From assembly GCA_022496205.1 (NCBI GenBank), contig WTXD01000189.1, positions 1 to 19,598 of the forward strand: a stretch of DNA of 19,598 nucleotides. Reading direction: 5' to 3'. Source of the DNA: Gloeopeniophorella convolvens. Lineage: Eukaryota; Basidiomycota; Agaricomycetes; Russulales. The position numbers and the translations under genes were made by a program. The notes under the pieces were generated by a model. It made no database searches. It worked only from the letters and a program-made list of their open reading frames with translations, and was not told the origin of the DNA. This document shows positions 1-7,964 of this stretch, piece after piece; the stretch's first letter is position 1, and each line of letters begins with the position of its first letter.

Positions 1-82
1 TTCTTCCGCGCCCGGCCCTGTTACCCGACTATCTTACCCGATCCACAAAAATGCTTGCGTATGTAGGCGACCGCGTCTTGTA
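1..82. other. left flank of the retrotransposon
   Basis: This is host sequence before the first A repeat. I see no gene, RNA or repeat in it. No target-site duplication is recognisable when its last bases (ending in cttgta) are compared with the right flank (starting aaggactta), as expected for a tyrosine-recombinase element. Confidence 0.5.
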
Positions 83-476
83 TCGATTTTAAACATGCTT
101 GTTTACAGAAGTCCAATCGGCGGGTCAATTCCAGCGCCCGGCCTTGCCGCACGCACAGGCGTCGGGCAGCGCCCGCAAGCCTCAAGTCTCGTCAGTATAC
201 GAGCAGTACGCCCACTATGGGATCGGTCAGCTGACCAAATTCACGATAGGAACCTTGGGCACGGGTCGCGACCGCCTGCGGCTGTTCTGGTTGCGGATGG
301 GCGGATCCGTGTGGAGCCCCCGTGTCCCCTGGCAGGGCGGGTTATCGAGCGAGCTGCGGGCATCCTGAGCCCCTAGCTTTTCTCTCTCCCTGCCAGGTAG
401 GTTTCTGAATCGTCGCCGCCTCGTTTCTCACTTCTAAGCTTTTCTCTCTCCCTGCCAGGGCGTCGTTTTGCGTCAC
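83..476 (+). repeat. split direct repeat A1 (left end)
   Basis: This 394-bp unit matches A2 at 4921-5314 with only two compensating 1-nt indels: one C fewer near position 154 and one T more in the T-run near 378. It begins tcgattttaa, which defines the left end of the element. It ends 27 bp before the probable gag ATG at 504. It contains a palindrome-like aaacatgcttgttt near 91-104, the arm ccaatcggcg at 113-122, and two copies of a pyrimidine-rich 23-mer. It presumably carries the element's promoter and leader. Confidence 0.93.
375..459 (+). repeat. two copies of a 23-bp pyrimidine-rich motif inside A1
   Basis: The same 23-mer occurs at 375-397 and 437-459. It is a run of T/C followed by ccctgccagg. 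The reverse complement of that last decamer, cctggcaggg, lies upstream at 328-337 and again in gag at 928-937. The motif is present in A2 as well. Each copy looks like a 3' splice site (pyrimidine tract then CAG/G), so a leader intron is one reading. A protein or RNA-structure site built on the inverted decamers is another. Confidence 0.75.
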
Positions 477-503
477 AAGTGTTATTCATACATCTATCGA
501 CTC

Positions 504-946
504 ATGAGTGGGCATGGTACTGCTTCCACATCCGCCGGTGCCGCGCAAGCGTCGCAAGGGTCGTCACAACCAACCGCCACATCCTCACAATTGGCAGAGT
601 TCAGCGACGAGCCCACCATCCGCGGCCGTCTCATCGAACTCCTCAACTCTTTGTCGAGGATTACAGAACCTCCCGCACCTCGAAGGCTGAGGCGTACTCC
701 CGCGTTTTCCGGGCGCTCGACGACGAAAAGTGCTCGACAAAAGGCCCTGTCGGAACCCTTTTCGACGACGCGCTTTGACATCTACTTCGCATTCTCGATG
801 GCGCCGACTCTGTTAAGGCAGCTGGCAAAGCCCCTGCCCGATCCGAACCAGATGATGATGAAGAGGACAACGATGACTTCGTCGATGACGGTGCCAACGT
901 TACTCGCGAGGATGAACCAACCGACTCCCTGGCAGGGGAGGAGATA
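504..946 (+). pseudogene. gag-like N-terminal region, frame-disrupted
   Basis: The first sensible ATG after A1 is at 504. It opens a Ser/Thr/Ala/Gln-rich stretch ending in a helical-looking segment (EPTIRGRLIELLN). Near the T-run at 650-652 the plausible coding frame moves by -1 into a charged stretch (EDYRTSRTSKAEAYSRVF). That frame meets a TGA at 776-778 and continues beyond it into an acidic region rich in Asp and Glu around 845-915. Near the G-run at 947-950 the frame moves by -1 again, into the long frame carrying the zinc finger and RT. The position right after the A repeat and before the zinc finger fits a Gag. No family motif is visible in this N-terminal part, so the Gag name rests on position and composition. 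Confidence 0.55.
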
Positions 947-1191
947 GGGGTACTGAGGCCCCCAACCTTGTTGGAGAGGATGGCGGACGATTCGCAAACC
1001 CACGACGAGCAAGACGTGGAGGGCCAATCTCAGTCATCCCGTTCAAACGTCCCCGCATCGCTAATGACCAGGATGGAGATGCCGACACGGTCAGACGGCG
1101 GGTTGATGAAGGACTCGTCCCCTTCCTGCGGCGACCCGAGCCTGATGTCCATCCCGACGTCCGGCGAACTCTCCAACTTAAGGAGAACTAC

Positions 1192-3738
1192 TTGCGGGAC
1201 CCAGTGCACGTCCGCAGACTCATGCTTACCAGAACCGACTGCCCCGAGCTCCCATCAACTATCTGGCCCTCCATCATTGCTAACTCGTATATCGACCTCG
1301 AGCGCATCCTTGCCGGAGTCAACGCTCTCGACGGAGACCTCGGACTCAATGCCGACGTTTCTGGAGATCGAGTTGGAGGACCTAGACAACTTCGGGCAGG
1401 GTCCGGGCAACTGCGAACTCATGGTGAATGGATCGTTGCTTGGGGAAAGTACTCAGCCGCCGTGGCATTCCTCTTCCCCCATCGATCTGGAGAACTGCAG
1501 GCCTACCACGAGCGCATCGATTCCCACTTCACCGTTTGGAGGAACGCCCCCGAACGTGTCATCGCTTTTGACCGCGCAGTCCGTACAAGAGTTGCCCGAC
1601 TTAATCGACTCCTCTTATCAGACTACGGTGCATTCGCCGACCTCCACGACCTGTACTTCGTCAATGCAGCGTCAACAGGAGCTCCGTCGCTTGCTCCTGG
1701 AGCGGCGCGTCCTAAACGGCGCACCAACGAAATCTGCCGGAACTTCAATGTCGGACGCTGCGCGGGAAAGGAGTGCCGGTTCAAACACATCTGTTCAACC
1801 TGCTTCTCTAGCAGCCACGCAGCCTTCGCCTGTGACAGCTCCCGGTTACAATCACCCACAGCGCCGAAGCAATCCGAAGGGCGAGACAAACGCCCCCGGT
1901 CAACCGCTCCTAAAGCCCCGCGATTGTTCCGCGGGTTCTTGTGGGATGCTGCCGCGCATGACTTCATTACTCCATCAGCTTCATTCACCGAGATGTGTGA
2001 CCCACTTCCTAGTCCACCATCCCACATTGTCAATGATCCAGTTGCTCAATCCACTATTCGAGCGCACCCGGATCTTTTCCCCATCGTCACGCCAATCAAC
2101 GTCACGCGTTTCGAGTCTTTGCTGGCAGACCACCCTAATCAGCCCTTTGTGCATTCTGTCATCAAAGGTTTTCGTGAAGGGTTTTGGCCGTACGCAGATT
2201 GGGATCCCGTCGAGCATCCTGAACCACGCGACTACCCTGAACGCCCCTTATCTCCCGACGCGCTCGATTTTGTGCGTAGACAAGTCGCAGAAGAGGAGCG
2301 GCTAGGCCGCTTTTCTGAGCCATTTGCGGACGCGAGTGACCCGCTTTGGCCCGGGATGTGCAGCGTCCCTGTTCACACCGTTCCAAAACCTGAAACCAAC
2401 AAACGGCGACTCGTCGTCGACCACTCTGCCGGAGTGTTTTCGCCAAATTCATGCATTGATCGCGACAGTATCTACGTCAAACTTGACACTGTCCAGCATC
2501 TCGGTACCAACCTCCTTCGCGCGCGTGAAGTTTTTGGCCCATCCGCACCCCTATGGGTGTTCAAGTCTGACGTATCGCAGGCCTATCGACGTTTGCCTAT
2601 GCACCCCCTATGGCAGCTTCGTCAGGTCATCACCGTTGATGGTCAGCGCCGCGTCGACCGTTGCGACAACTTTGGTGGCCGCGCATCGGGCACACTTTTC
2701 TGTGCCTTTATGGCCCTGGTCCTTTGGATCGCTATCAACGTGCTTTTATTGGAGGCACTGCTGGCATACGTCAACGACTCTCACTCATTTGATGCCGCCA
2801 CCACACTCATGTACTATGCTCCGTACAACATGTGGTTTCCTGTCAAGCAAGCGAAGCTACTTCTCCTCTGGGACTTCATCGGCTTGCCCCACGAGAAGCC
2901 CAAGCAACTGTTTGGCCATTCTTTGGTCATAACCGGGTTCTTGGTCGACACAGAGACCATGACGATCACGCTTGAGCGCGCGCGTATCGAGAAGCTTGTG
3001 GCCATGGTTCGCGACTTCGTCCTCAATGCGCCGGGTCGCAAACGGCCGCTCTTAGAATGGTGGAGGAGATTGGGGTGGATGAATTGGGCCCTTAGCGTCG
3101 CGCCATACTTGCGCCCCGCACTCACGTCTAGCTACCGGAAGATTGCTGGCCTCAAGGTCCGTTTCGCGCCAGTCTATATCAATAAGACTGTCATCCGCGA
3201 CCTTCTGTGGTTTGCCGACACTTTCGAGCATTTCCACGGCGTCCACATGGTCCGCGCTTCCAATTGGTCGCCCCAAGACGCCGACCTAGTCATCTTCTGC
3301 GACGCTAGCCTCGTTGGACTGGGCTACTGGTGCCCAAGCCGCAATGTGGGTTTCACAGCTCCACTTCCATCCCCACCGGAGTCCGGCGACACGATTTTCT
3401 GGTACGAGGCCTTGTGCGTCCTCTCTGCACTGTGCTGGGCCGCTGCCCTACCCGTACCGCCACGCCGGCTCGCTCTCTACACGGACAATCTCGACACCGT
3501 GCAAATCTTTGGCTCCCTTAAGGCAAGGGAGCCTTACAACGACATCCTCTTGCGTGCGGCACGCATTGTTATCCATAGCGGTCTGGATCTCCGCGTCTTC
3601 CATGTCCCAGGCGAAGACAATATTGTCGCTGACGCCCTCTCACGTGGGCTTACCGAAATCCTCGCGCAGCGTGTCCCATCGTTGCGAATTAGCACATTCA
3701 TACCCCCTCGAGGCACGTTGGGGGACGACGCGCAATGA
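1192..3738 (+). CDS. Gag C-terminus, reverse transcriptase and RNase H polyprotein
   Basis: This is a long open frame of 848 codons from the TTG at 1192. The same frame is open back to 916, and the true start is probably the gag ATG at 504 before frame disruption. A Cys/His zinc-finger cluster lies at codons 182-214 (nt 1735-1833), starting CRNFNVGRC and continuing with a CxxC...H...C block. The reverse transcriptase follows at roughly codons 355-600. Motif A is present (FKSDVSQAYR, Asp at 2569-2571), as are GGRASGTLFCAF and the catalytic box. That box reads YVND, with Asn at 2773-2775 where the family has Asp, so polymerase activity is doubtful. The RNase H domain keeps its acidic residues: Asp 3301-3303 (FCDAS), Glu 3406-3408 (WYEAL), Asp 3484-3486 (YTDN) and Asp 3631-3633 (VADALSR). 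The stop overlaps the next ATG as ATGA. Confidence 0.88.
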   Translation: MRDPVHVRRLMLTRTDCPELPSTIWPSIIANSYIDLERILAGVNALDGDLGLNADVSGDRVGGPRQLRAGSGQLRTHGEWIVAWGKYSAAVAFLFPHRSGELQAYHERIDSHFTVWRNAPERVIAFDRAVRTRVARLNRLLLSDYGAFADLHDLYFVNAASTGAPSLAPGAARPKRRTNEICRNFNVGRCAGKECRFKHICSTCFSSSHAAFACDSSRLQSPTAPKQSEGRDKRPRSTAPKAPRLFRGFLWDAAAHDFITPSASFTEMCDPLPSPPSHIVNDPVAQSTIRAHPDLFPIVTPINVTRFESLLADHPNQPFVHSVIKGFREGFWPYADWDPVEHPEPRDYPERPLSPDALDFVRRQVAEEERLGRFSEPFADASDPLWPGMCSVPVHTVPKPETNKRRLVVDHSAGVFSPNSCIDRDSIYVKLDTVQHLGTNLLRAREVFGPSAPLWVFKSDVSQAYRRLPMHPLWQLRQVITVDGQRRVDRCDNFGGRASGTLFCAFMALVLWIAINVLLLEALLAYVNDSHSFDAATTLMYYAPYNMWFPVKQAKLLLLWDFIGLPHEKPKQLFGHSLVITGFLVDTETMTITLERARIEKLVAMVRDFVLNAPGRKRPLLEWWRRLGWMNWALSVAPYLRPALTSSYRKIAGLKVRFAPVYINKTVIRDLLWFADTFEHFHGVHMVRASNWSPQDADLVIFCDASLVGLGYWCPSRNVGFTAPLPSPPESGDTIFWYEALCVLSALCWAAALPVPPRRLALYTDNLDTVQIFGSLKAREPYNDILLRAARIVIHSGLDLRVFHVPGEDNIVADALSRGLTEILAQRVPSLRISTFIPPRGTLGDDAQ

Positions 3739-4795
3739 GCCTTTGGATTTCCGCGACCTCTCGACAGAGACCCCGTCCTGTCTGGTCGCGAGAACGGCTC
3801 TTGCATGCTCGTGCGCTTGCGCTGGGGGCAGCGATCGAGTCCACTACTGCATCATCATACAACTCGCACCTCCAATCCTACCTCACTTTTTGCAAACAAC
3901 AGTCTATCCCCATCGCGCCCACAGCCGACACGCTTCATTGTATGTCACCTACATGGCACACTACATCAAGCCGTCATCCGTTACCACTTACCTCTCGGGT
4001 ATCTGCAACTCGCTTGAGCCTTACTATCCCACTGTTCGCGAGGAGCGCGCTCGCCCTCTCGTCAAGCGCACCCTCGCAGGGTGTCATAAGCTGTTCCAGC
4101 GGCCTCCCAATCGTAAAGACCCCCTCTACGTCAATGACATCCTGTTAGCGTTTCGCCGATACCCTCGACCCACGCATGACGACTTGCTGTTTCTGGCATT
4201 GCTCGTTTGTGGCTTTTTCGGCCTCCACCGACTTGGCGAACTCACTTTCCCTGACAATCCGCGCCACCGTGAGTGGCGGAAAGTCATCCCACGGCTATCG
4301 GTCACCTTTGGGGAAGGCTTCTTCTCGTATGAACTGCCGACCCGCAAGGCTGACCGGTTCTACGAGGGGAACCGTGTTGTTATCACGACGCAGCAAACAC
4401 CTTTTGATGTCATCGACACCTTCCGCACCTACTTGCGTTCGCGCGACCGACTTGCGCCAATCCATCCCGCACTTTGGCTGCGGCGTGACCTGTCCGTTCC
4501 TACTCGCGCATGGTTCCTCGCACGGTTAAGCGACATGCTCTCACCGACTTCTGCCGGACACCCAGCCAATGTATCCGGCCACTCGTTGCGCTCGGGAGGT
4601 GCCACCTACTTCGCTATGCTCGGGTGGTCCGATGAACGCATTCGCACTCTCGGGAGGTGGTCTTCGCAGGCCTTCTTATCTTATATTCGCAAGAACCCTG
4701 CCCTTCTCGCGATGCTCATCGTCCCCCGCGCCGCGGAACCTTTCAACTCTTCACACCACCAGCCTCCACTCCACCACCCATTGTTACGCCATTGA
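3735..4795 (+). pseudogene. tyrosine recombinase (YR) of the retrotransposon, one frameshift
   Basis: This integrase-like enzyme would insert the circular DNA intermediate. The ATG at 3735 overlaps the upstream stop by ATGA, suggesting coupled re-initiation. An N-terminal SAM-like DNA-binding region (SSYNSHLQSYLTFCKQ...) starts in one frame. It moves by -1 near 3930-3936, where cgcttcattg seems to lack one T, and continues to the stop at 4793-4795. All catalytic residues are visible in the second frame: Arg I at 4229-4231 (GLHRLGEL), HxxR at 4580-4591 (HSLRSGG), Trp at 4658-4660 in the His/Trp position (LGRWSS) and the nucleophile Tyr at 4682-4684 (SYIRKNP). The 3' end lies just before repeat B1. 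A Crypton was considered, but the adjoining RT and RNase H make this a DIRS-order element. Confidence 0.87.
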
Positions 4796-4801
4796 CTAGG
4801 T

Positions 4802-4920
4802 GCGGTTCCCGCGGCGCAATATTATTGGGCGTCGGCCGGGTTTACTCGGTCAGCGCCGCTCTCGCTATCCACAAGTCATGCGCCTTCTATCTCGCGCGCC
4901 CCATAGGCCACGCCGATTGG
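4802..4920 (+). repeat. split direct repeat B1 (internal)
   Basis: This 119-bp unit matches B2 at 5523-5641 with a single difference (A at 4852, G at 5573). It starts 6 bp after the recombinase stop codon and abuts A2 directly, so the sequence across 4920/4921 is the circle-junction equivalent. Confidence 0.93.
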
Positions 4921-4960
4921 TCGATTTTAAACATGCTTGTTTACAGAAGTCCAATCGGCG
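4911..4960. other. inverted-repeat site across the B1/A2 junction, candidate recombinase site
   Basis: The arms cgccgattgg (4911-4920) and ccaatcggcg (4951-4960) are perfect reverse complements, 30 bp apart. Between them lies aaacatgcttgttt (4929-4942), itself an imperfect palindrome with aaaca/tgttt arms. The left arm is the last 10 bp of B and the right arm sits 30 bp into A. At the element's outer ends the two arms are therefore separated (113-122 and 5632-5641), and only the internal junction or a circle has the complete site. Paired arms around a core are typical of tyrosine-recombinase sites. The exact crossover is inferred. Confidence 0.6.
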
Positions 4961-5314
4961 GGTCAATTCCAGCGCCCCGGCCTTGCCGCACGCACAGGCG
5001 TCGGGCAGCGCCCGCAAGCCTCAAGTCTCGTCAGTATACGAGCAGTACGCCCACTATGGGATCGGTCAGCTGACCAAATTCACGATAGGAACCTTGGGCA
5101 CGGGTCGCGACCGCCTGCGGCTGTTCTGGTTGCGGATGGGCGGATCCGTGTGGAGCCCCCGTGTCCCCTGGCAGGGCGGGTTATCGAGCGAGCTGCGGGC
5201 ATCCTGAGCCCCTAGCTTTCTCTCTCCCTGCCAGGTAGGTTTCTGAATCGTCGCCGCCTCGTTTCTCACTTCTAAGCTTTTCTCTCTCCCTGCCAGGGCG
5301 TCGTTTTGCGTCAC
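4921..5314 (+). repeat. split direct repeat A2 (internal)
   Basis: This is a 394-bp copy of A1. It follows B1 with no gap and keeps all A1 sub-motifs, including the duplicated pyrimidine-rich 23-mer and the palindromic core. The near identity with A1 indicates a recent insertion or recent gene conversion. Confidence 0.93.
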
Positions 5315-5522
5315 CCACCCTCCCTTCCCTACCGTTTTCGCGGCGATGTCTGTCTTCCCATCTCGTGGGCATACACGGCCACTTGTATCTCGTCACGGCC
5401 TTTGTATTTGTACTGTTCCTGTGTTGCGACCATCCGTTTGTATGTCTGCTTCCTCTGCGACAGTCTGCCTGTATTTTCGCGCTCGTTTGCCTGTATTTTC
5501 GCGGTCCCGCCCTCTTAACCCG
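5315..5522 (+). other. 208-bp unique spacer between A2 and B2 with a 16-bp direct repeat
   Basis: This stretch is found once in the element. It is T/C-rich and contains tgcctgtattttcgcg twice (5466-5481 and 5488-5503), plus several tttgtat-type variants near 5401-5443. It probably includes the 3' end of the element transcript. No convincing ORF is visible. Confidence 0.6.
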
Positions 5523-5641
5523 GCGGTTCCCGCGGCGCAATATTATTGGGCGTCGGCCGGGTTTACTCGGTCGGCGCCGCTCTCGCTATCCACAAGTCAT
5601 GCGCCTTCTATCTCGCGCGCCCCATAGGCCACGCCGATTGG
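5523..5641 (+). repeat. split direct repeat B2 (right end)
   Basis: This is the second copy of B and ends acgccgattgg, which fixes the right boundary. Host sequence begins aaggactta at 5642. Confidence 0.92.
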
Positions 5642-5675
5642 AAGGACTTACTGTTGCGGAATATAAATGCTGATC

Positions 5676-5695
5676 AAAAAAAAAAAAAAAAAAAA
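5676..5695 (+). repeat. A20 homopolymer 35 bp beyond the retrotransposon
   Basis: Twenty consecutive A residues follow the sequence tataaatgctgatc. It could be a simple mononucleotide tract or the fossil tail of a reverse-transcribed RNA. No matching body or target-site duplication is visible. Confidence 0.9.
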
Positions 5696-6736
5696 TACAT
5701 GCATCAACAGCGGACCATTCAGTCTCACGGGGACACACCGACGAGTTTATCCGTTCTCGACTGTGTAGTTGGCGTGCCTCTGCGACGATGGGGCCGACGG
5801 CGTACGCATTGAAAGCATCAATCGGCGATCTGTGGCCCCATCATCATCAGTGAGGCGGAATTGGAGTTGAACAGCGCCGCACCTGTCCGCAGTCACATGA
5901 TCAACAGTCCCGCATCCTCTTCAATACACGCGAAGCTCACATACCCATAAATTTTTCGCTCTGTAAACAAGATCAGCGAGGGATGGGGCGAGCGCCGCGA
6001 GCACCTGGAGGAATACTGGTGCCGGTGCTGTCTACGCACATGGGCGTCGGGAACTAGCAGCTTCACACGGCGCACGCCGAAAACACACCCGAGCACAGGA
6101 AGCCCAGATCCCGCAGAAGACGACGCCGGCGGCGAAGGAGCGGCGCTGTGGTTGACCGCGCGCTAGCGGAGTCAAAATAAAACAGAAGCTCGAAAGTTAC
6201 TCACGAGCCAACCGTCCCAGGATCGGGGTACCAGGTTGTGACTTGAATCAGCATGTGCGTGTGACGAGCGCATCGAGACTATGTCTACGCTACGATCTCG
6301 TGATTACGGGATCCTGCGCCCCGCGCCCTTGTTCTTCTATTCCGCCGGACGTGGACGGGGAAGGGCGGTTCCGCAAGTGCCAGGTCTGGCTCCTGTACGT
6401 AGTAATATCTCCCGGGGACGCTCGTTCTGGTTAATGGCGGTTTGAATAAGCAGATGAACGAAGCACTACAGGAAGTCCGTGTACGGTGCACGCCGACGAG
6501 CGAATCTGACGCGGAGAAGCTTCAGCGAGACTCGAAGCAAGCTTCTGAGGGCTGTGTATATGTGTACTAGCTGAAAAGAAAATTGCGGCGAGTGGCATGC
6601 TGTTGCACACCCCCGGGTTGAGACCGGTCTTTGTGCCGTGGCAAGCCTTCAGGCCGGCGTCAACTTCTTGTGGACGTGCGCAGCAAGTTGAACTTCACCT
6701 CTACAACCCCTGCTACAGTCGAACTTGTCATATACT

Positions 6737-6860
6737 CATAACCCGTGAAAACCATTTTCCGTCATAATCCACAGGCGTTTTGACCTACGAAGACGCTGAG
6801 TTGGTCCCACTGCCAGGTGCCCCTGAGAACCCATAACCTGTAACAGCTCATAACCTGTGA
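6737..6860 (+). repeat. three copies of a cataaccygtra motif
   Basis: Near-identical 12-mers lie at 6737-6748, 6832-6843 and 6849-6860. They lie about 1.1-1.2 kb upstream of the CCH1 start. They may be a binding-site cluster or a degenerate repeat, and function is unknown. Confidence 0.45.
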
Positions 6861-7851
6861 TGACACGCAGGTGCAGCTTTCGAAAAGGTGGTAGGTGTTA
6901 TGATAGGTTTGACCCGCAATACGTCCTGTATTGAAGGAAGACCAGCTGAAGTAGCAGAAGTGGAGTTGCTGCGCATCTTGTACTTGACGCCGGCGCTTGC
7001 CATATTGCCAAGTCCAGTGAGCGTGCCGCAAGCTACGACAAGTGGCCCCGTTCTTCAGATTCCGGTACACCTTCCTCCTGCGCGGGGGAGCCCGTGTACA
7101 CAGTGTACGACGAGTGAGCGAGGTTGTCGCTTGTGGAGGATGGAAGATGCGAAAGACGGAAGGGGAATTGTCGAAGACAGCCTGCACGCCGTGCGGGAAA
7201 GGCAGGTGGGTGATATACCTTATTGTAAGACACCGTGGCTGAGGCGGGTTCAAGGCAGGGCGTAGGCAGAGTGTCAACGGACCTGGAGGGGAAATTCCCG
7301 ATAGACAATTGGAGGGTAAAGCCACAGAATGCGAAGGCACATGCGTGGATGCCGCGGCCAACAGGAGGCAGGGTAGCCACGTCATCCGGCCGGGCGTGGG
7401 CGATAGTGACGCCTACCTTAGACTCGGCTCCTGCGGCGGTCCTTGCGGGCGACAGCGAAGATAGATCGATAATCTCGGCTGGATGCTGCATCGCTGCTTG
7501 GGTTGATAGACTAAAGCAACGCTGGCACGAGACGAAGCCACAGATCAGAATATATCGCGAGCCCGGCAAAGCCTAGCAGAGCGGGTTGACTTACACAGCC
7601 GGGCCGATTCAGATGATACAGGCAATTGACAGCAAATGAGCGGATGCGCTGCCACGAGTGCTAGATACAGCGCGATGGTGAGCAGGCTGGTATAATGAGA
7701 TGACTTAGAGTGTCCGAAGCGGAGAAGCGAGCTCGCTCAGAGCGGCGTTGATGACCGCGACGGAAGAGACGAATGACCGAAAGGGGAAGCGATGGTCGCG
7801 AGTGCACCGCAGCTGAGACGCTTTTAGTCTGATCACTGTCCACCGCGACGA

Positions 7852-7964
7852 GCTCGCTCTCCTCCAGTCTTTTCTCAACAACGGCTCAACACCCATCAAC
7901 GGCCCCTGGCCCCTTCCACCATTCCGCAATATCGGGCCCCGCAACCTCACGCTCGCGCAGGTCT
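7852..7964 (+). promoter_or_regulatory. pyrimidine-rich leader/promoter region of CCH1
   Basis: The 110 bp before the ATG are rich in C and T (blocks such as ctctcctccagtcttttctc), typical of transcription-start regions in filamentous fungi. No TATA box is seen at a convincing distance. The cgctcgcgcag just before gtctATGG could be a 3' splice site of a leader intron, but no donor could be fixed. Confidence 0.4.

Larger units (their letters stand above)
83..5641 (+). mobile_element. Ngaro/PAT-like tyrosine-recombinase retrotransposon, damaged but with both ends
   Basis: The element is about 5.56 kb. Its order is A1 (83-476), gag, a zinc finger, reverse transcriptase, RNase H, a tyrosine recombinase, then B1 (4802-4920), A2 (4921-5314), a 208-bp spacer and B2 (5523-5641). 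A1 matches A2 and B1 matches B2, which is the split direct repeat layout known from Ngaro and PAT elements of the DIRS order. Joining the end of B2 to the start of A1 would recreate exactly the internal B1/A2 junction, as expected of a circular intermediate. No aspartic protease, DDE integrase or adenine methyltransferase is seen, and RNase H runs almost directly into the recombinase. This argues against an LTR element and against DIRS proper. The coding region has frameshifts and a changed RT active-site residue, so this copy is probably not autonomous as sequenced. Subfamily (Ngaro versus another split-repeat clade) is inferred, not tested by phylogeny. Confidence 0.9.
5642..7964. other. intergenic region between the retrotransposon and CCH1
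   Basis: I see no gene here that I can support. The longest open frames (about 6762-7385 and 7033-7569 on minus, 6888-7265 and 7235-7576 on plus) overlap one another on both strands, have no recognisable domain and have ordinary composition, so they are probably chance. No tRNA cloverleaf or rRNA is seen. GC content is lower than in the CCH1 exons. The region holds an A20 tract, a triplicated 12-mer and the CCH1 upstream region. A fast-evolving or lineage-specific gene with introns cannot be excluded without RNA data. Confidence 0.5.

Noticed and set aside
968..2305. Long plus-strand open frame overlapping the RT polyprotein
   Set aside because: Beyond about 1040 it is Ser/Thr/Pro-rich without any motif, while the overlapping frame carries the zinc finger and RT. 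Only its first codons are likely used in gag.
3735..4795. Crypton or host tyrosine recombinase gene
   Set aside because: It directly follows and overlaps the RT/RNase H frame and lies inside the split repeats, so it belongs to a DIRS-order element.
83..5314. LTR retrotransposon with A1 and A2 as long terminal repeats
   Set aside because: A2 is not terminal: B1 precedes it and B2 follows. The ends are not TG...CA, there is no protease or DDE integrase, and a tyrosine recombinase is present.
5315..5812. Several small plus-strand open frames across the A2-B2 spacer and right flank
   Set aside because: They run through repeat boundaries and the poly(A) tract, so they are chance frames.
6762..7576. 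Overlapping open frames of 113-207 codons in the intergenic region
   Set aside because: They lie on both strands over the same DNA, with no motif, no coding-like composition and no splice support. They are kept only as a remark in the intergenic entry.
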